DNA from: Geobacteraceae bacterium
GTDB lineage: Bacteria; Desulfobacterota; Desulfuromonadia; Desulfuromonadales; Geopsychrobacteraceae
Direction of reading: 5' to 3'
Assembly (NCBI GenBank): GCA_027064785.1
Contig: JAMOPE010000284.1
Span: 1 to 10,258 of the forward strand
DNA: 10,258 bases
Shown: in pieces, positions 1 through 7,143 of the stretch
Layout of the letters: each line of letters begins with the position of its first letter
How positions within the stretch are numbered: position 1 is the stretch's first letter
Made by a program: the position numbers and the translations under genes
The notes under the pieces: model-generated
Seen by the model: the letters and a program-made list of their open reading frames with translations, nothing else
What the model was told of the DNA's origin: nothing
Databases searched by the model: none

Positions 1-30
1 CTGAAACGTGCTTTTTCCGGGAAGAGTTGA

Positions 31-603
31 ATGACGTATAAGATTGTCATAGCAGATGATGAGCCGATTACCCGGCTGAATATGTACGAAATACTGGTCG
101 GCGCCGGCTACGATGTTGTCGGTGAGGCAGGGGATGGTTTTGACGCCCTCGATCTCTGTCGGACTCATTCTCCCGATCTGGTTCTCCTCGACATCAAGAT
201 GCCTTTGATTGATGGTTTGAAGGCGGCTCAGCTGATTAAAGAGGAGAAGCTGGCGGGGAGCATTCTTCTGCTGACGGCGTACAGTGGAAAAGAGTTTGTT
301 GAACAGGCCAAAGCTGTCGGGGTTGAAGGGTATCTGGTGAAACCGGTTTCGGAGGAATCGCTGCTGCCGATGGTGGAAGTTGCGATTGCCAAGGGGATTG
401 AGATGGATCAGATGCGTGCCGATATCCGCAAGGTTCAGGATGAACTCGAAGGTCGAAAACTGATCGAAAGGGCAAAGGGATTGCTGATGGCACAGGAGAA
501 ACTGTGCGAAGACGATGCCTACAAAAAAATCCGTAAACTCAGTATGGATAAGGGGCGCCCGATGAAGGATATCGCCAGCGCTATTTTGTTGAATAGTGGC
601 TGA
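31..603 (+). CDS. eutV: EutV, ANTAR-domain response regulator (antiterminator)
   Basis: A 190-residue response regulator of the usual EutV length. Residues 1-120 form a receiver domain with the acidic pair D9/D10, the probable phospho-acceptor D54 in LLDIKMP, T82 in LLTAYS and the conserved lysine K104 in LVKP. Residues about 130-187 are a helical ANTAR RNA-binding domain, including the block ERAKGLLM near 147-153. In this family, phosphorylation lets ANTAR dimers bind paired hexaloop hairpins in nascent mRNA and prevent terminator formation. Such a pair lies at 2085-2121, between eutW and eutA. The ATG has a plausible Shine-Dalgarno (GGGAAGAG, 19-26). The 3' end overlaps eutW by 8 nt, which suggests translational coupling. 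Only 30 nt of upstream sequence are visible, so promoter and leader cannot be judged. Confidence 0.95.
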   Translation: MTYKIVIADDEPITRLNMYEILVGAGYDVVGEAGDGFDALDLCRTHSPDLVLLDIKMPLIDGLKAAQLIKEEKLAGSILLLTAYSGKEFVEQAKAVGVEGYLVKPVSEESLLPMVEVAIAKGIEMDQMRADIRKVQDELEGRKLIERAKGLLMAQEKLCEDDAYKKIRKLSMDKGRPMKDIASAILLNSG

Positions 604-2044
604 GGAATCGAGGCTCGTTACCCTGTGCCGGCAACATGCTGATATTGCTGAAGCTGATATTGAGGTTATCCGCAAAAATGCTGAGTGTCTCGATAGTATC
701 GCGGAGCTGATGGGGGCCGATATCTTTATCGATTGCGGCACCAGAGATCCTGATGTTGCAGTGGTTGTTGCACAAGCCCGGCCGACCAGTGTCAAATCGC
801 TCTATTCCGGTTCAGTGGTCGGTAAGTTTGCCCGTCGCAGTAAAGAGCCTGCGGTTATCAGAACTCTTGAAGTCGGTATGTCGACGATGGATATGAGCGG
901 GGTGACGCAGGAGGATAAAAGTGTCCGTCAGAGCGTTGCCCCGCTTAAAAACAGTGCCGGTGATGTCATTGGAGCGCTGATTGCCGAGAAAGATGTCACC
1001 GAAAGTGTCCGGGCTGAAAAGAAATTATCGGTTCTGACCCAGACCACGGGACAATTGATCGAACGGGGTGCGGTGGTGACATCGGGAGATAACAGTCTGC
1101 CGTATCATGTGACCGACGGCATTTTGATTTTCAGCCGCTCCGGGGTATGTACTTACGCAAATCCGGTTGCTGAAACAATTTATCGGAACCTTGGTTATAT
1201 TGAACCGCTGGAAGGACTCAGTTTTTCTAATATGACCTTTCATGGTGTGAAGTTTGAGGAGATCCTGACTCGTAAACAGGTGGTCCTCACCGATATGGAA
1301 ATCGGCAACTATATTTTCCATATCAAATACACCTATGTGAAGAACAAGAACGAGAATTTCACCGGGGTCGTCATGCTGATCAATGATGTGACCGAGGTGA
1401 AGAATAAAGAAAAAGAACTGGTGTTGAAGACGGTTGCAATCAGCGAGATTCACCACCGGGTCAAGAACAACCTGCAGACGATTGCCAGTCTGCTTAAGCT
1501 GCAATGGCGTCGGGTCGATGATCCGTTGGCCAAGGCAGCGTTTAACGAAAGCATCAGTCAGGTTCTCAGTATTGCCGCCACGCACGAAATATTGGCGGAA
1601 GAGTGTAAAGATGATGTTGACATCATGACGATGCTCGAAAAAATCAAGTCCAACACGATAAAGCACGGACTGTTGGCAAAGAAAGGAATCACTATCAATT
1701 TGAAGGGTGATACCTTCTTCTGTGATTCTGATATGGCGACTTCGATTGCGCTGGTGGTTAACGAGATCACTCAGAATTGTTTGAAATATGCGTTTGTCGG
1801 GCGGGATTCGGGAACGATTGATATTGAGATTTGCAACGGAGCAATGTACTCAAATATCTCCGTCATTGATGATGGGATCGGTTTTAAGTTCGATTCTGAA
1901 GCGACAAACAAGCTTGGTTTGCAAATTGTTAAACGGATTGTCACCGAGAAGCTTAAAGGTAATTTTTCGACAGAATCGAGTCAGACCGGAACTAAGGTTC
2001 TGTTCGATTTTCCACTGAATTCCCGATCTGCTGAAACAATGTAG
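596..2044 (+). CDS. eutW: EutW, soluble sensor histidine kinase
   Basis: A 482-residue kinase with no transmembrane segment, so a cytoplasmic sensor. Residues 8-140 resemble the histidine-kinase N-terminal sensor domain typical of EutW (blocks ADIFID, VVVAQA, EPAVIRT). Residues about 165-270 look like a PAS-type domain. Residues 280-345 are a HisKA_2 dimerisation domain with EIHHRVKNNLQTI, where H287 is the probable phosphorylated histidine. Residues 375-475 are the HATPase domain, with N box NEITQN (389-394), G1 box DDGIG (425-429) and GLQIV near 441. It should phosphorylate EutV in response to ethanolamine; that signal is known for the family, not visible here. The GTG start overlaps eutV and has no clear Shine-Dalgarno. 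It was chosen because the N-terminal domain needs the full length and coupling to eutV explains initiation. Confidence 0.93.
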   Translation: MAEESRLVTLCRQHADIAEADIEVIRKNAECLDSIAELMGADIFIDCGTRDPDVAVVVAQARPTSVKSLYSGSVVGKFARRSKEPAVIRTLEVGMSTMDMSGVTQEDKSVRQSVAPLKNSAGDVIGALIAEKDVTESVRAEKKLSVLTQTTGQLIERGAVVTSGDNSLPYHVTDGILIFSRSGVCTYANPVAETIYRNLGYIEPLEGLSFSNMTFHGVKFEEILTRKQVVLTDMEIGNYIFHIKYTYVKNKNENFTGVVMLINDVTEVKNKEKELVLKTVAISEIHHRVKNNLQTIASLLKLQWRRVDDPLAKAAFNESISQVLSIAATHEILAEECKDDVDIMTMLEKIKSNTIKHGLLAKKGITINLKGDTFFCDSDMATSIALVVNEITQNCLKYAFVGRDSGTIDIEICNGAMYSNISVIDDGIGFKFDSEATNKLGLQIVKRIVTEKLKGNFSTESSQTGTKVLFDFPLNSRSAETM

Positions 2045-2084
2045 CTTCAGCTTTGTTGTGCCGGGAGATTGGAACCAAAGATTT

Positions 2085-2104
2085 CACATGCAACGGTGTA
2101 TGTG
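2085..2104 (+). promoter_or_regulatory. EutV-binding hairpin P1 (hexaloop AACGGT)
   Basis: A 7-bp stem, CACATGC (2085-2091) with GTATGTG (2098-2104), includes one G-U pair. It closes the six-base loop AACGGT (2092-2097). The loop has A at position 1 and G at position 4, the signature of EutV/ANTAR target hairpins. It lies 41 nt after the eutW stop and 3 nt before the second hairpin, as expected for the first member of the tandem pair. Confidence 0.85.
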
Positions 2105-2107
2105 TGA

Positions 2108-2121
2108 AGGCATCGAAGCCT
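2108..2121 (+). promoter_or_regulatory. EutV-binding hairpin P2 (hexaloop ATCGAA), antiterminator
   Basis: A 4-bp stem, AGGC (2108-2111) with GCCT (2118-2121), closes the hexaloop ATCGAA (2112-2117), again with A1 and G4. Its 3' arm GCCT is also the first part of the terminator 5' arm (2118-2124), so P2 and the terminator cannot form together. That exclusivity is the mechanism by which phosphorylated EutV permits readthrough in the known Enterococcus-type systems. Confidence 0.85.
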
Positions 2122-2158
2122 GAGTTGCACTTTTCAGGTGTCACCTCGGGCTTTTTTT
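2116..2158 (+). terminator. Rho-independent terminator upstream of eutA, EutV-controlled
   Basis: The stem GCCTGAG (2118-2124) pairs with CTCGGGC (2145-2151), with one G-U pair, and is extended by A2116-A2117 pairing into the T-run. Further pairing inside (CAC 2128-2130 with GTG 2138-2140) lengthens the hairpin. It is followed by seven T (2152-2158). It ends 16 nt before eutA, so it separates constitutive eutVW transcription from the structural genes unless P2 forms. Confidence 0.9.
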
Positions 2159-2174
2159 ATCAATAGGGATTGTT

Positions 2175-3605
2175 GTGAGAGAACAGGTTCTCAGCGTCGG
2201 TATCGACATCGGGACAACGACAACTCAGTTGGTCTTCAGCCAGCTGACGCTGGAGAATACTGCTTCCTTGGTGACGGTCCCACGGATTGAGATTATCGAT
2301 AAAGAGGTCATCTATCGCAGTGCAATCCATTTTACCCCGCTACGCTCTCAGAATGAGATTGACGATCACAGTATTCGTTCGTTAATTGAACGGGAGTATC
2401 AGGCAGCAGGGATAACGCCGCAGCAGGTGCAGACGGGGGCTGTGATTATTACCGGTGAGGCTGCTCGCAAACAGAATGCTGAAGCGGTTCTCCGGGCTTT
2501 GAGTGGTTTGGCGGGTGAATTTGTCGTTGCGACGGCCGGGCCAACTCTCGAAGGAATTATTGCCGGAAAGGGTGCCGGGGCTGGTGTGGAGTCGAAAAAA
2601 CGCGGGGCGACCGTAGTCAACCTCGATGTCGGTGGCGGAACGACCAATATTGCTGTCTTCAAAAATGGAGAAGTGATTGATACCGCCTGCCTCGATATCG
2701 GTGGGCGGCTGATTCGCTTTAATAACCAGGGCACGATTGATTATGTTGCCGACAAAGTTGCTTCATTGGCCCGGGCACTGAATCTCAATATCGCAACCGG
2801 GCAACGCTACGACCAGACGGTTGTAGATGCTATTGTCCGGCGGATGGTGGGAATCCTTGAAGAAGTTCTGGGGCTGGTTCCCGCAACATCAGAGTTGGCG
2901 ATGCTGCTGACTGATCACGATCTGCGTCGTGACTATAAAATCGACTACGTCTCTTTCTCCGGTGGGGTTGCTGACTGCCTTTTCAGTTGTGGTAACAGTG
3001 ATCCATTGCAGTATGGTGATATTGGAAAACTGCTGGGAGAAGCCATCACCGGGTCAAAATTGATGCAGAATATTCAGACCCTCACTGCGATTGAAACGAT
3101 CAGGGCAACAGTTGTCGGGGCCGGGTCACATACAACCAATATCAGTGGCAGTACGATTACAGTCGCTCCGGGGGTGTTGCCGTTACAAAATATTCCGGTG
3201 CTGAAACTGTCAACTGAAGATGAAGCTTTGCCGCTCGATGCGTGGGGCGATGCGATTCGTAAAAAGGTGCAGTGGTTCAACCTGGATGGAGAAAAACAGA
3301 ATCTAGCCTTGGCTTTCAAAGGCCCGGAAAATCTCGGTTTTGATGAGGTTCGAGTGTTGGCCGAAGCAATTGTTCAGGGGATGGAAGAAGTATTGTGTAA
3401 AACCTGCCCCCTGATTGTTGTGATTGAGCGTGATCTGGCGAAAGTATTGGGGCAGACGTTACGCAATCGCCTCGGGTTTGCTAAAGATGTGATCTGTATC
3501 GATACGATCAGGGTTGCCAATGGCGACTACATTGATATTGGTCATGAACTTGCTGCAGGAAATGTGGTTCCGGTGATCGTTAAGACACTGGTGTTTAATT
3601 ATTAA
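2175..3605 (+). CDS. eutA: EutA, ethanolamine ammonia-lyase reactivating factor
   Basis: At 476 residues this is close to the usual EutA length. It has the ASKHA-type ATPase fold. Phosphate-binding motif 1 is GIDIGTTTTQLV (from residue 9, D11). Phosphate-binding motif 2 is NLDVGGGTTNIAVF (D151). A third conserved block, FSGGVADCLF, occurs in the second half. EutA uses ATP to eject damaged or cyanocobalamin from inactivated EutBC so that fresh adenosylcobalamin can bind. The GTG start is preceded by AGGGA (2165-2169), 5 nt upstream. It is the first gene after the EutV-controlled terminator, followed 20 nt later by eutB, so it shares the mRNA with its target enzyme. Confidence 0.95.
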   Translation: MREQVLSVGIDIGTTTTQLVFSQLTLENTASLVTVPRIEIIDKEVIYRSAIHFTPLRSQNEIDDHSIRSLIEREYQAAGITPQQVQTGAVIITGEAARKQNAEAVLRALSGLAGEFVVATAGPTLEGIIAGKGAGAGVESKKRGATVVNLDVGGGTTNIAVFKNGEVIDTACLDIGGRLIRFNNQGTIDYVADKVASLARALNLNIATGQRYDQTVVDAIVRRMVGILEEVLGLVPATSELAMLLTDHDLRRDYKIDYVSFSGGVADCLFSCGNSDPLQYGDIGKLLGEAITGSKLMQNIQTLTAIETIRATVVGAGSHTTNISGSTITVAPGVLPLQNIPVLKLSTEDEALPLDAWGDAIRKKVQWFNLDGEKQNLALAFKGPENLGFDEVRVLAEAIVQGMEEVLCKTCPLIVVIERDLAKVLGQTLRNRLGFAKDVICIDTIRVANGDYIDIGHELAAGNVVPVIVKTLVFNY

Positions 3606-3625
3606 TCGTGGGGTGAAGGACGACT

Positions 3626-4990
3626 ATGAGATTGAAAACAGTACTGTCCGGAGTAATGTACGAATTCAAAGACCTCAATGAGGTGATGGCAAAGGCCAAC
3701 GAAGAAAAGTCGGGAGACCGGCTGGCTGGTTTGGCTGCTGCAACTGTGACTGAAATGATCGCCGCCAAGGAAGTTCTGGCGGGGGTCACTCTGGCCGAGA
3801 TCCGCAATAATCCGGCGGTCCCCTACGAACAGGATGAGGTCACCCGACTTGATCAGGATCGGGTCAACGAAAAAATCTACGCTGAGTTGAAAAATCTGAC
3901 GGTTGGTGAGTTTCGTGAGTGGCTGTTGTGTCACGAAACTAGTGGTGACGATATTTCCCGTGCATCTCACGGTTTGACTGCCGAAATGGTCGCTGCCGTG
4001 GCGAAGTTGATGTCGAATCTCGATCTGATCTATGCCGCCCGAAAAATTAAAATAATTGCCCACTGTAATACCACCATTGGTGAAGAGGGGGTGCTGGCGT
4101 TTCGGCTGCAACCGAACCATACCACTGATGATCTTGATGGTATCCGCATCTCGACATTTGAGGGGTTAAGCTACGGTTCCGGCGATGCCCTGATCGGCTT
4201 GAATCCGGTCAATGATACCGTTGAGTCATTATCGAATATTCTCAAAATGTTTCAGGAGATCAAGGAAACCTATCAGATCCCGACCCAGAACTGTGTTCTC
4301 GGCCATGTGACGACCCAGATGGAGGCGGTGCAGAAGGGTGCTCCTGCCGATATGATTTTTCAGAGTATCGCCGGGAGTGAAAAGGGAAACACCGCTTTTG
4401 GTTTGAGTGCTTCGGTTCTGGCTGAAGCGCACGATCTGATGCTGAAGGAAGGGACCGCGACCGGCCCCAATGTTATGTACTTCGAAACGGGGCAGGGGGC
4501 GGAACTTTCATCCGATGCTCACCATGGTGTCGATCAGGTGACAATGGAGGCACGCTGTTACGGCTTTGCCCGCCATTATAATCCGTTTCTGGTCAACACC
4601 GTTGTCGGCTTTATCGGCCCCGAATATCTTTATGACAGCCGTCAGGTGATCCGGGCCGGGTTGGAAGATCTGTTTATGGGGAAATTGTCGGGGATTTCAA
4701 TGGGTGTCGATGCCTGTTACACCAACCATATGAAAGCCGACCAGAACGACATTGAAAACCTTGCAGTTCTCCTGACTTCGGCCGGTTGTAATTATCTGAT
4801 TACTGTCCCGCAGGGGGACGACATCATGCTCAACTACCAGTCTCTCGGTTATCACGAAGCATCAGCATTGCGTGAGCTGCTGGGAAAAAAACCGATTCCT
4901 GCGTTTGCCGCCTGGCTGGAAAAGATGGGAATCTATGAAAATGGTCGCCTGAGTCGGATTGCGGGGGACGCATCAATCTTCTTTGGTTGA
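3626..4990 (+). CDS. eutB: EutB, ethanolamine ammonia-lyase large subunit
   Basis: 454 residues, the standard EutB length. This catalytic subunit forms the TIM-barrel active site that converts ethanolamine to acetaldehyde and ammonia by an adenosylcobalamin radical mechanism. The residues known from Escherichia coli EutB to contact substrate fall at the same numbers here: R160 and Q162 in FRLQPNH, N193 in GLNPVND, E287 in YFETGQG and D362 in MGVDACYTNH. The enzyme therefore looks fully functional. The ATG has AAGGA at 3616-3620. It lies 20 nt after eutA and 41 nt before eutC. Confidence 0.98.
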   Translation: MRLKTVLSGVMYEFKDLNEVMAKANEEKSGDRLAGLAAATVTEMIAAKEVLAGVTLAEIRNNPAVPYEQDEVTRLDQDRVNEKIYAELKNLTVGEFREWLLCHETSGDDISRASHGLTAEMVAAVAKLMSNLDLIYAARKIKIIAHCNTTIGEEGVLAFRLQPNHTTDDLDGIRISTFEGLSYGSGDALIGLNPVNDTVESLSNILKMFQEIKETYQIPTQNCVLGHVTTQMEAVQKGAPADMIFQSIAGSEKGNTAFGLSASVLAEAHDLMLKEGTATGPNVMYFETGQGAELSSDAHHGVDQVTMEARCYGFARHYNPFLVNTVVGFIGPEYLYDSRQVIRAGLEDLFMGKLSGISMGVDACYTNHMKADQNDIENLAVLLTSAGCNYLITVPQGDDIMLNYQSLGYHEASALRELLGKKPIPAFAAWLEKMGIYENGRLSRIAGDASIFFG

Positions 4991-5031
4991 TATCCGGACT
5001 GAAATTTCCAGAATAACGGAGAAAAGAGGTT

Positions 5032-5904
5032 GTGGTGGAGAGTGAAATAAATATTAAAAAGATCATTGCTGAAGTTCTGGCAGAAATGGGTCATGACGTA
5101 CCAGCTTCATCAGCACAGGGTGAGGTTGCTGCGGTTGATGATAGCCCATTAGTCGATCTGACGACTGAGGATCTTAAGAAGCAGTTGCTGGTTCCTGAGC
5201 CGGCCAATCGTGATGCTTATCTCAATTACAAAGATGCAACTGTTTCGCGAATCGGGATCTGGAGGAGCGGTTCCCGTTATAAAACCAGTGCTTTCCTCCG
5301 CTTCCGTGCTGATCATGCCATTGCTCAGGACGCGGTGTTCAATGATGTTTCCAGCGATTTTCTCAAAGAGTGGGGGCTTTTCGAGGTAAAAACGAAGTGT
5401 ACTGACAAAGATCAGTTTCTGACCCGCCCCGATCTGGGACGTGAACTGGACGATGAGAATATTGCCCTGCTGAAAAAAAACTGTAATGAACGGGCAAAGG
5501 TTCAGATTTATGTCACCGATGGCTTGAGTTCTACGGCTGTTGAAAAAAATGCCCGCGATACATTTCTGGCGATGGAGCAGGGATTGAAGGGGCATGGTAT
5601 TGAGGTGGGGGCACCATTTTTCCTCCGTTATGGTCGGGTTCCGGCAATGGATGCCATTGCTGATGTTCTCCATCCCGAAGTCACGGTTGCCTTGATTGGT
5701 GAGCGTCCGGGTCTGGCGACAGCAGAGAGCATGAGCTGCTATATGGCCTACAATGCCCACGGTGGAATGCCCGAAGCGAATCGGACGGTGCTGTCCAATA
5801 TTCATCGTGGCGGGACTCCGGCAGTCGAGGCGGGGGCTCATATCGCCGATGTCATCAAAATGATGCTTGAGCAGAAAGCCAGCGGCTTGGAGCTGAAGAA
5901 ATGA
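5032..5904 (+). CDS. eutC: EutC, ethanolamine ammonia-lyase small subunit
   Basis: 290 residues, typical of EutC, which completes the cobalamin-binding cleft with EutB. Conserved blocks include RFRADHAIAQDAV, YVTDGLSSTAVE, GRVPAMD and GERPGLATAESMSCY. Residues 5-20 (starting EINIKKIIAEVL) form a short amphipathic helix, followed by a low-complexity Ala/Ser/Asp linker. In Salmonella this EutC end directs the enzyme into the microcompartment. Two adjacent GTG codons (5032 and 5035) could both initiate; AGAGG at 5025-5029 favours this region, with 5035 giving more normal spacing. The choice changes the product by one residue. Confidence 0.97.
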   Translation: MVESEINIKKIIAEVLAEMGHDVPASSAQGEVAAVDDSPLVDLTTEDLKKQLLVPEPANRDAYLNYKDATVSRIGIWRSGSRYKTSAFLRFRADHAIAQDAVFNDVSSDFLKEWGLFEVKTKCTDKDQFLTRPDLGRELDDENIALLKKNCNERAKVQIYVTDGLSSTAVEKNARDTFLAMEQGLKGHGIEVGAPFFLRYGRVPAMDAIADVLHPEVTVALIGERPGLATAESMSCYMAYNAHGGMPEANRTVLSNIHRGGTPAVEAGAHIADVIKMMLEQKASGLELKK

Positions 5905-5937
5905 GTTTCGGGACTGTTTTGAATCGGAGGACTGACG

Positions 5938-6591
5938 ATGAAAGGTGATGCTCTACGGGCCGCGGTTCTGAGTGTGCGGATGATTCCGCGAGTCAGTCCG
6001 GCACTGGCGAAGGAGTTCACGTTGACAGCCGAACAGCAGAGCCTTGGGTTGTTGACAGTTGATTGCGATGACGTCGGGTACACTGCCCTTGATGAGGCAA
6101 CGAAAAAGGCTCAGGTCGATGTTGTCTACGCCAAATCATTTTATGCCGGTGCCGCTAACGCCAATACCAAACTGGCGGGAGAGTTTATCGGTATTCTTGC
6201 TGGGCCGACTCCAGCGGAGGTTCGCAGCGGACTTGATGCCGCCATTAGTTTTATTGAAAACGATGGGACGTTTATCAGTGCCAACGAAGATGATTCTATT
6301 GCTTACTACGCCCACTGTGTCTCCCGAACGGGGAATTATCTTTCGGAGCTTGCCGGGATTCCAGAAGGGGCTTCGCTGGCATACCTGATCGCCCCGCCGA
6401 TTGAGGCCGTTGTTGCCCTCGATGCGGCACTGAAAGCCGCTGATGTTGAAATGGTCGCTTTTTATGGTCCACCATCCGAAACCAACTTTGGTGGCGGCCT
6501 GTTGAGTGGCAGCCAGTCGTCGTGTCAGGCGGCCTGTGATGCTTTTGCCGAAGCCGTTCAGGCTGTCGCAGATAACCCGAAGGGGTATTGA
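5938..6591 (+). CDS. eutL: EutL, trimeric BMC shell protein with two tandem domains
   Basis: 217 residues, compared with about 219 in Escherichia coli EutL, and collinear with it. It has two circularly permuted BMC domains (about 1-105 and 106-217). Shared blocks are LGLLTVDCDDVGYTALDEAT, YAKSFYAGAA, CVSRTGNYLS, YLIAPPIEA and PPSETNFGGGLLSGSQSSC. Trimers of this family tile the shell as pseudohexamers and have a large gated central pore thought to admit cofactors or substrate. CGGAGG (5922-5927 region) is a strong Shine-Dalgarno. The stop is 1 nt before the eutK-like start, so translation of the two is probably coupled. Confidence 0.97.
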   Translation: MKGDALRAAVLSVRMIPRVSPALAKEFTLTAEQQSLGLLTVDCDDVGYTALDEATKKAQVDVVYAKSFYAGAANANTKLAGEFIGILAGPTPAEVRSGLDAAISFIENDGTFISANEDDSIAYYAHCVSRTGNYLSELAGIPEGASLAYLIAPPIEAVVALDAALKAADVEMVAFYGPPSETNFGGGLLSGSQSSCQAACDAFAEAVQAVADNPKGY

Positions 6592-6592
6592 T

Positions 6593-7138
6593 ATGAAGGT
6601 AAACGAGTCGCTGGGAAGTTTTGAAACAGTTGGTTATGTCGCTGCTCTGGCAGGGGCTGATGCGGCATTGAAAACAGCGGAAGTCCGATTGCTGGGTTGC
6701 CGCTATGTCGGTTCCGGGCTGGTTTCAGTTCTGCTGGCGGGCGATGTCAGTTCGGTCAAAGTTGCCGTTGAAGCGGGATGTGCTGCCGCACAGCAGGTTG
6801 GTGACCTCAAGTGGCAGACAGTAATTGCCCGGACTGCGGAAGGGCTTGATCTGATTGTCGCCGAGTCGAGAAAGAAGGGTCGGCAAAAGACAGCACCACC
6901 AGAAAAGTCGGTCTCACGCCGCAGTTCAGCGGAGCCACGCAAACGCCGAAGCAATTCACGCCGGAAGAAGATTCCGCAGCTGAGTCAGGAAGAGCTTGAT
7001 GGCATGCGGGTGATTAAATTGCGTGAGGTCGCACGGTTGATGCCGGGACTGACCCTTAATCGGCAACAGATCCGGTCGGCACGTAAAGACGATCTGATCG
7101 CAGCAATCACCAGTTATTACCGGAACGAGAAGGAGTAG
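6593..7138 (+). CDS. EutK-like BMC shell protein with basic linker and Rho-N-like C-terminal domain
   Basis: 181 residues from the ATG at 6593. A longer in-frame start at 6506 exists but would overlap eutL by 86 nt, and AAGGGG (6580-6585) supports 6593. Residues 8-91 form one hexamer-type BMC domain, with YVGSGL (38-43) in the pore region. Residues 92-127 are a strongly basic linker rich in Arg, Lys and Ser. Residues 133-177 contain ELDGMRVIKLREVARLM and KDDLIAAITSYY, a pattern resembling the Rho N-terminal/SAP-like fold, which often binds nucleic acid. Escherichia coli EutK also has a C-terminal nucleic-acid-binding-type domain, but that one is a winged-helix type and looks different from this tail. 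Position between eutL and eutE is the usual eutK position. The BMC domain is certain; the tail assignment is a pattern judgement, and any nucleic-acid role is inference. Confidence 0.85.
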   Translation: MKVNESLGSFETVGYVAALAGADAALKTAEVRLLGCRYVGSGLVSVLLAGDVSSVKVAVEAGCAAAQQVGDLKWQTVIARTAEGLDLIVAESRKKGRQKTAPPEKSVSRRSSAEPRKRRSNSRRKKIPQLSQEELDGMRVIKLREVARLMPGLTLNRQQIRSARKDDLIAAITSYYRNEKE

Positions 7139-7143
7139 ATAAT

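Noticed and set aside
1025..1666. 213-residue open frame on the minus strand inside eutW
   Set aside because: It is antisense to the well-conserved PAS and HisKA_2 coding region, shows no recognisable domain, and is explained by the codon use of eutW.
5149..5841. 230-residue open frame on the minus strand inside eutC
   Set aside because: Fully antisense to conserved EutC blocks, with no family resemblance; a shadow frame.
6506..7138. Longer start for the eutK-like gene at 6506
   Set aside because: The extra 29 residues are eutL coding sequence read in another frame and do not resemble a BMC N-terminus. The ATG at 6593 has a Shine-Dalgarno and begins just before the BMC domain.
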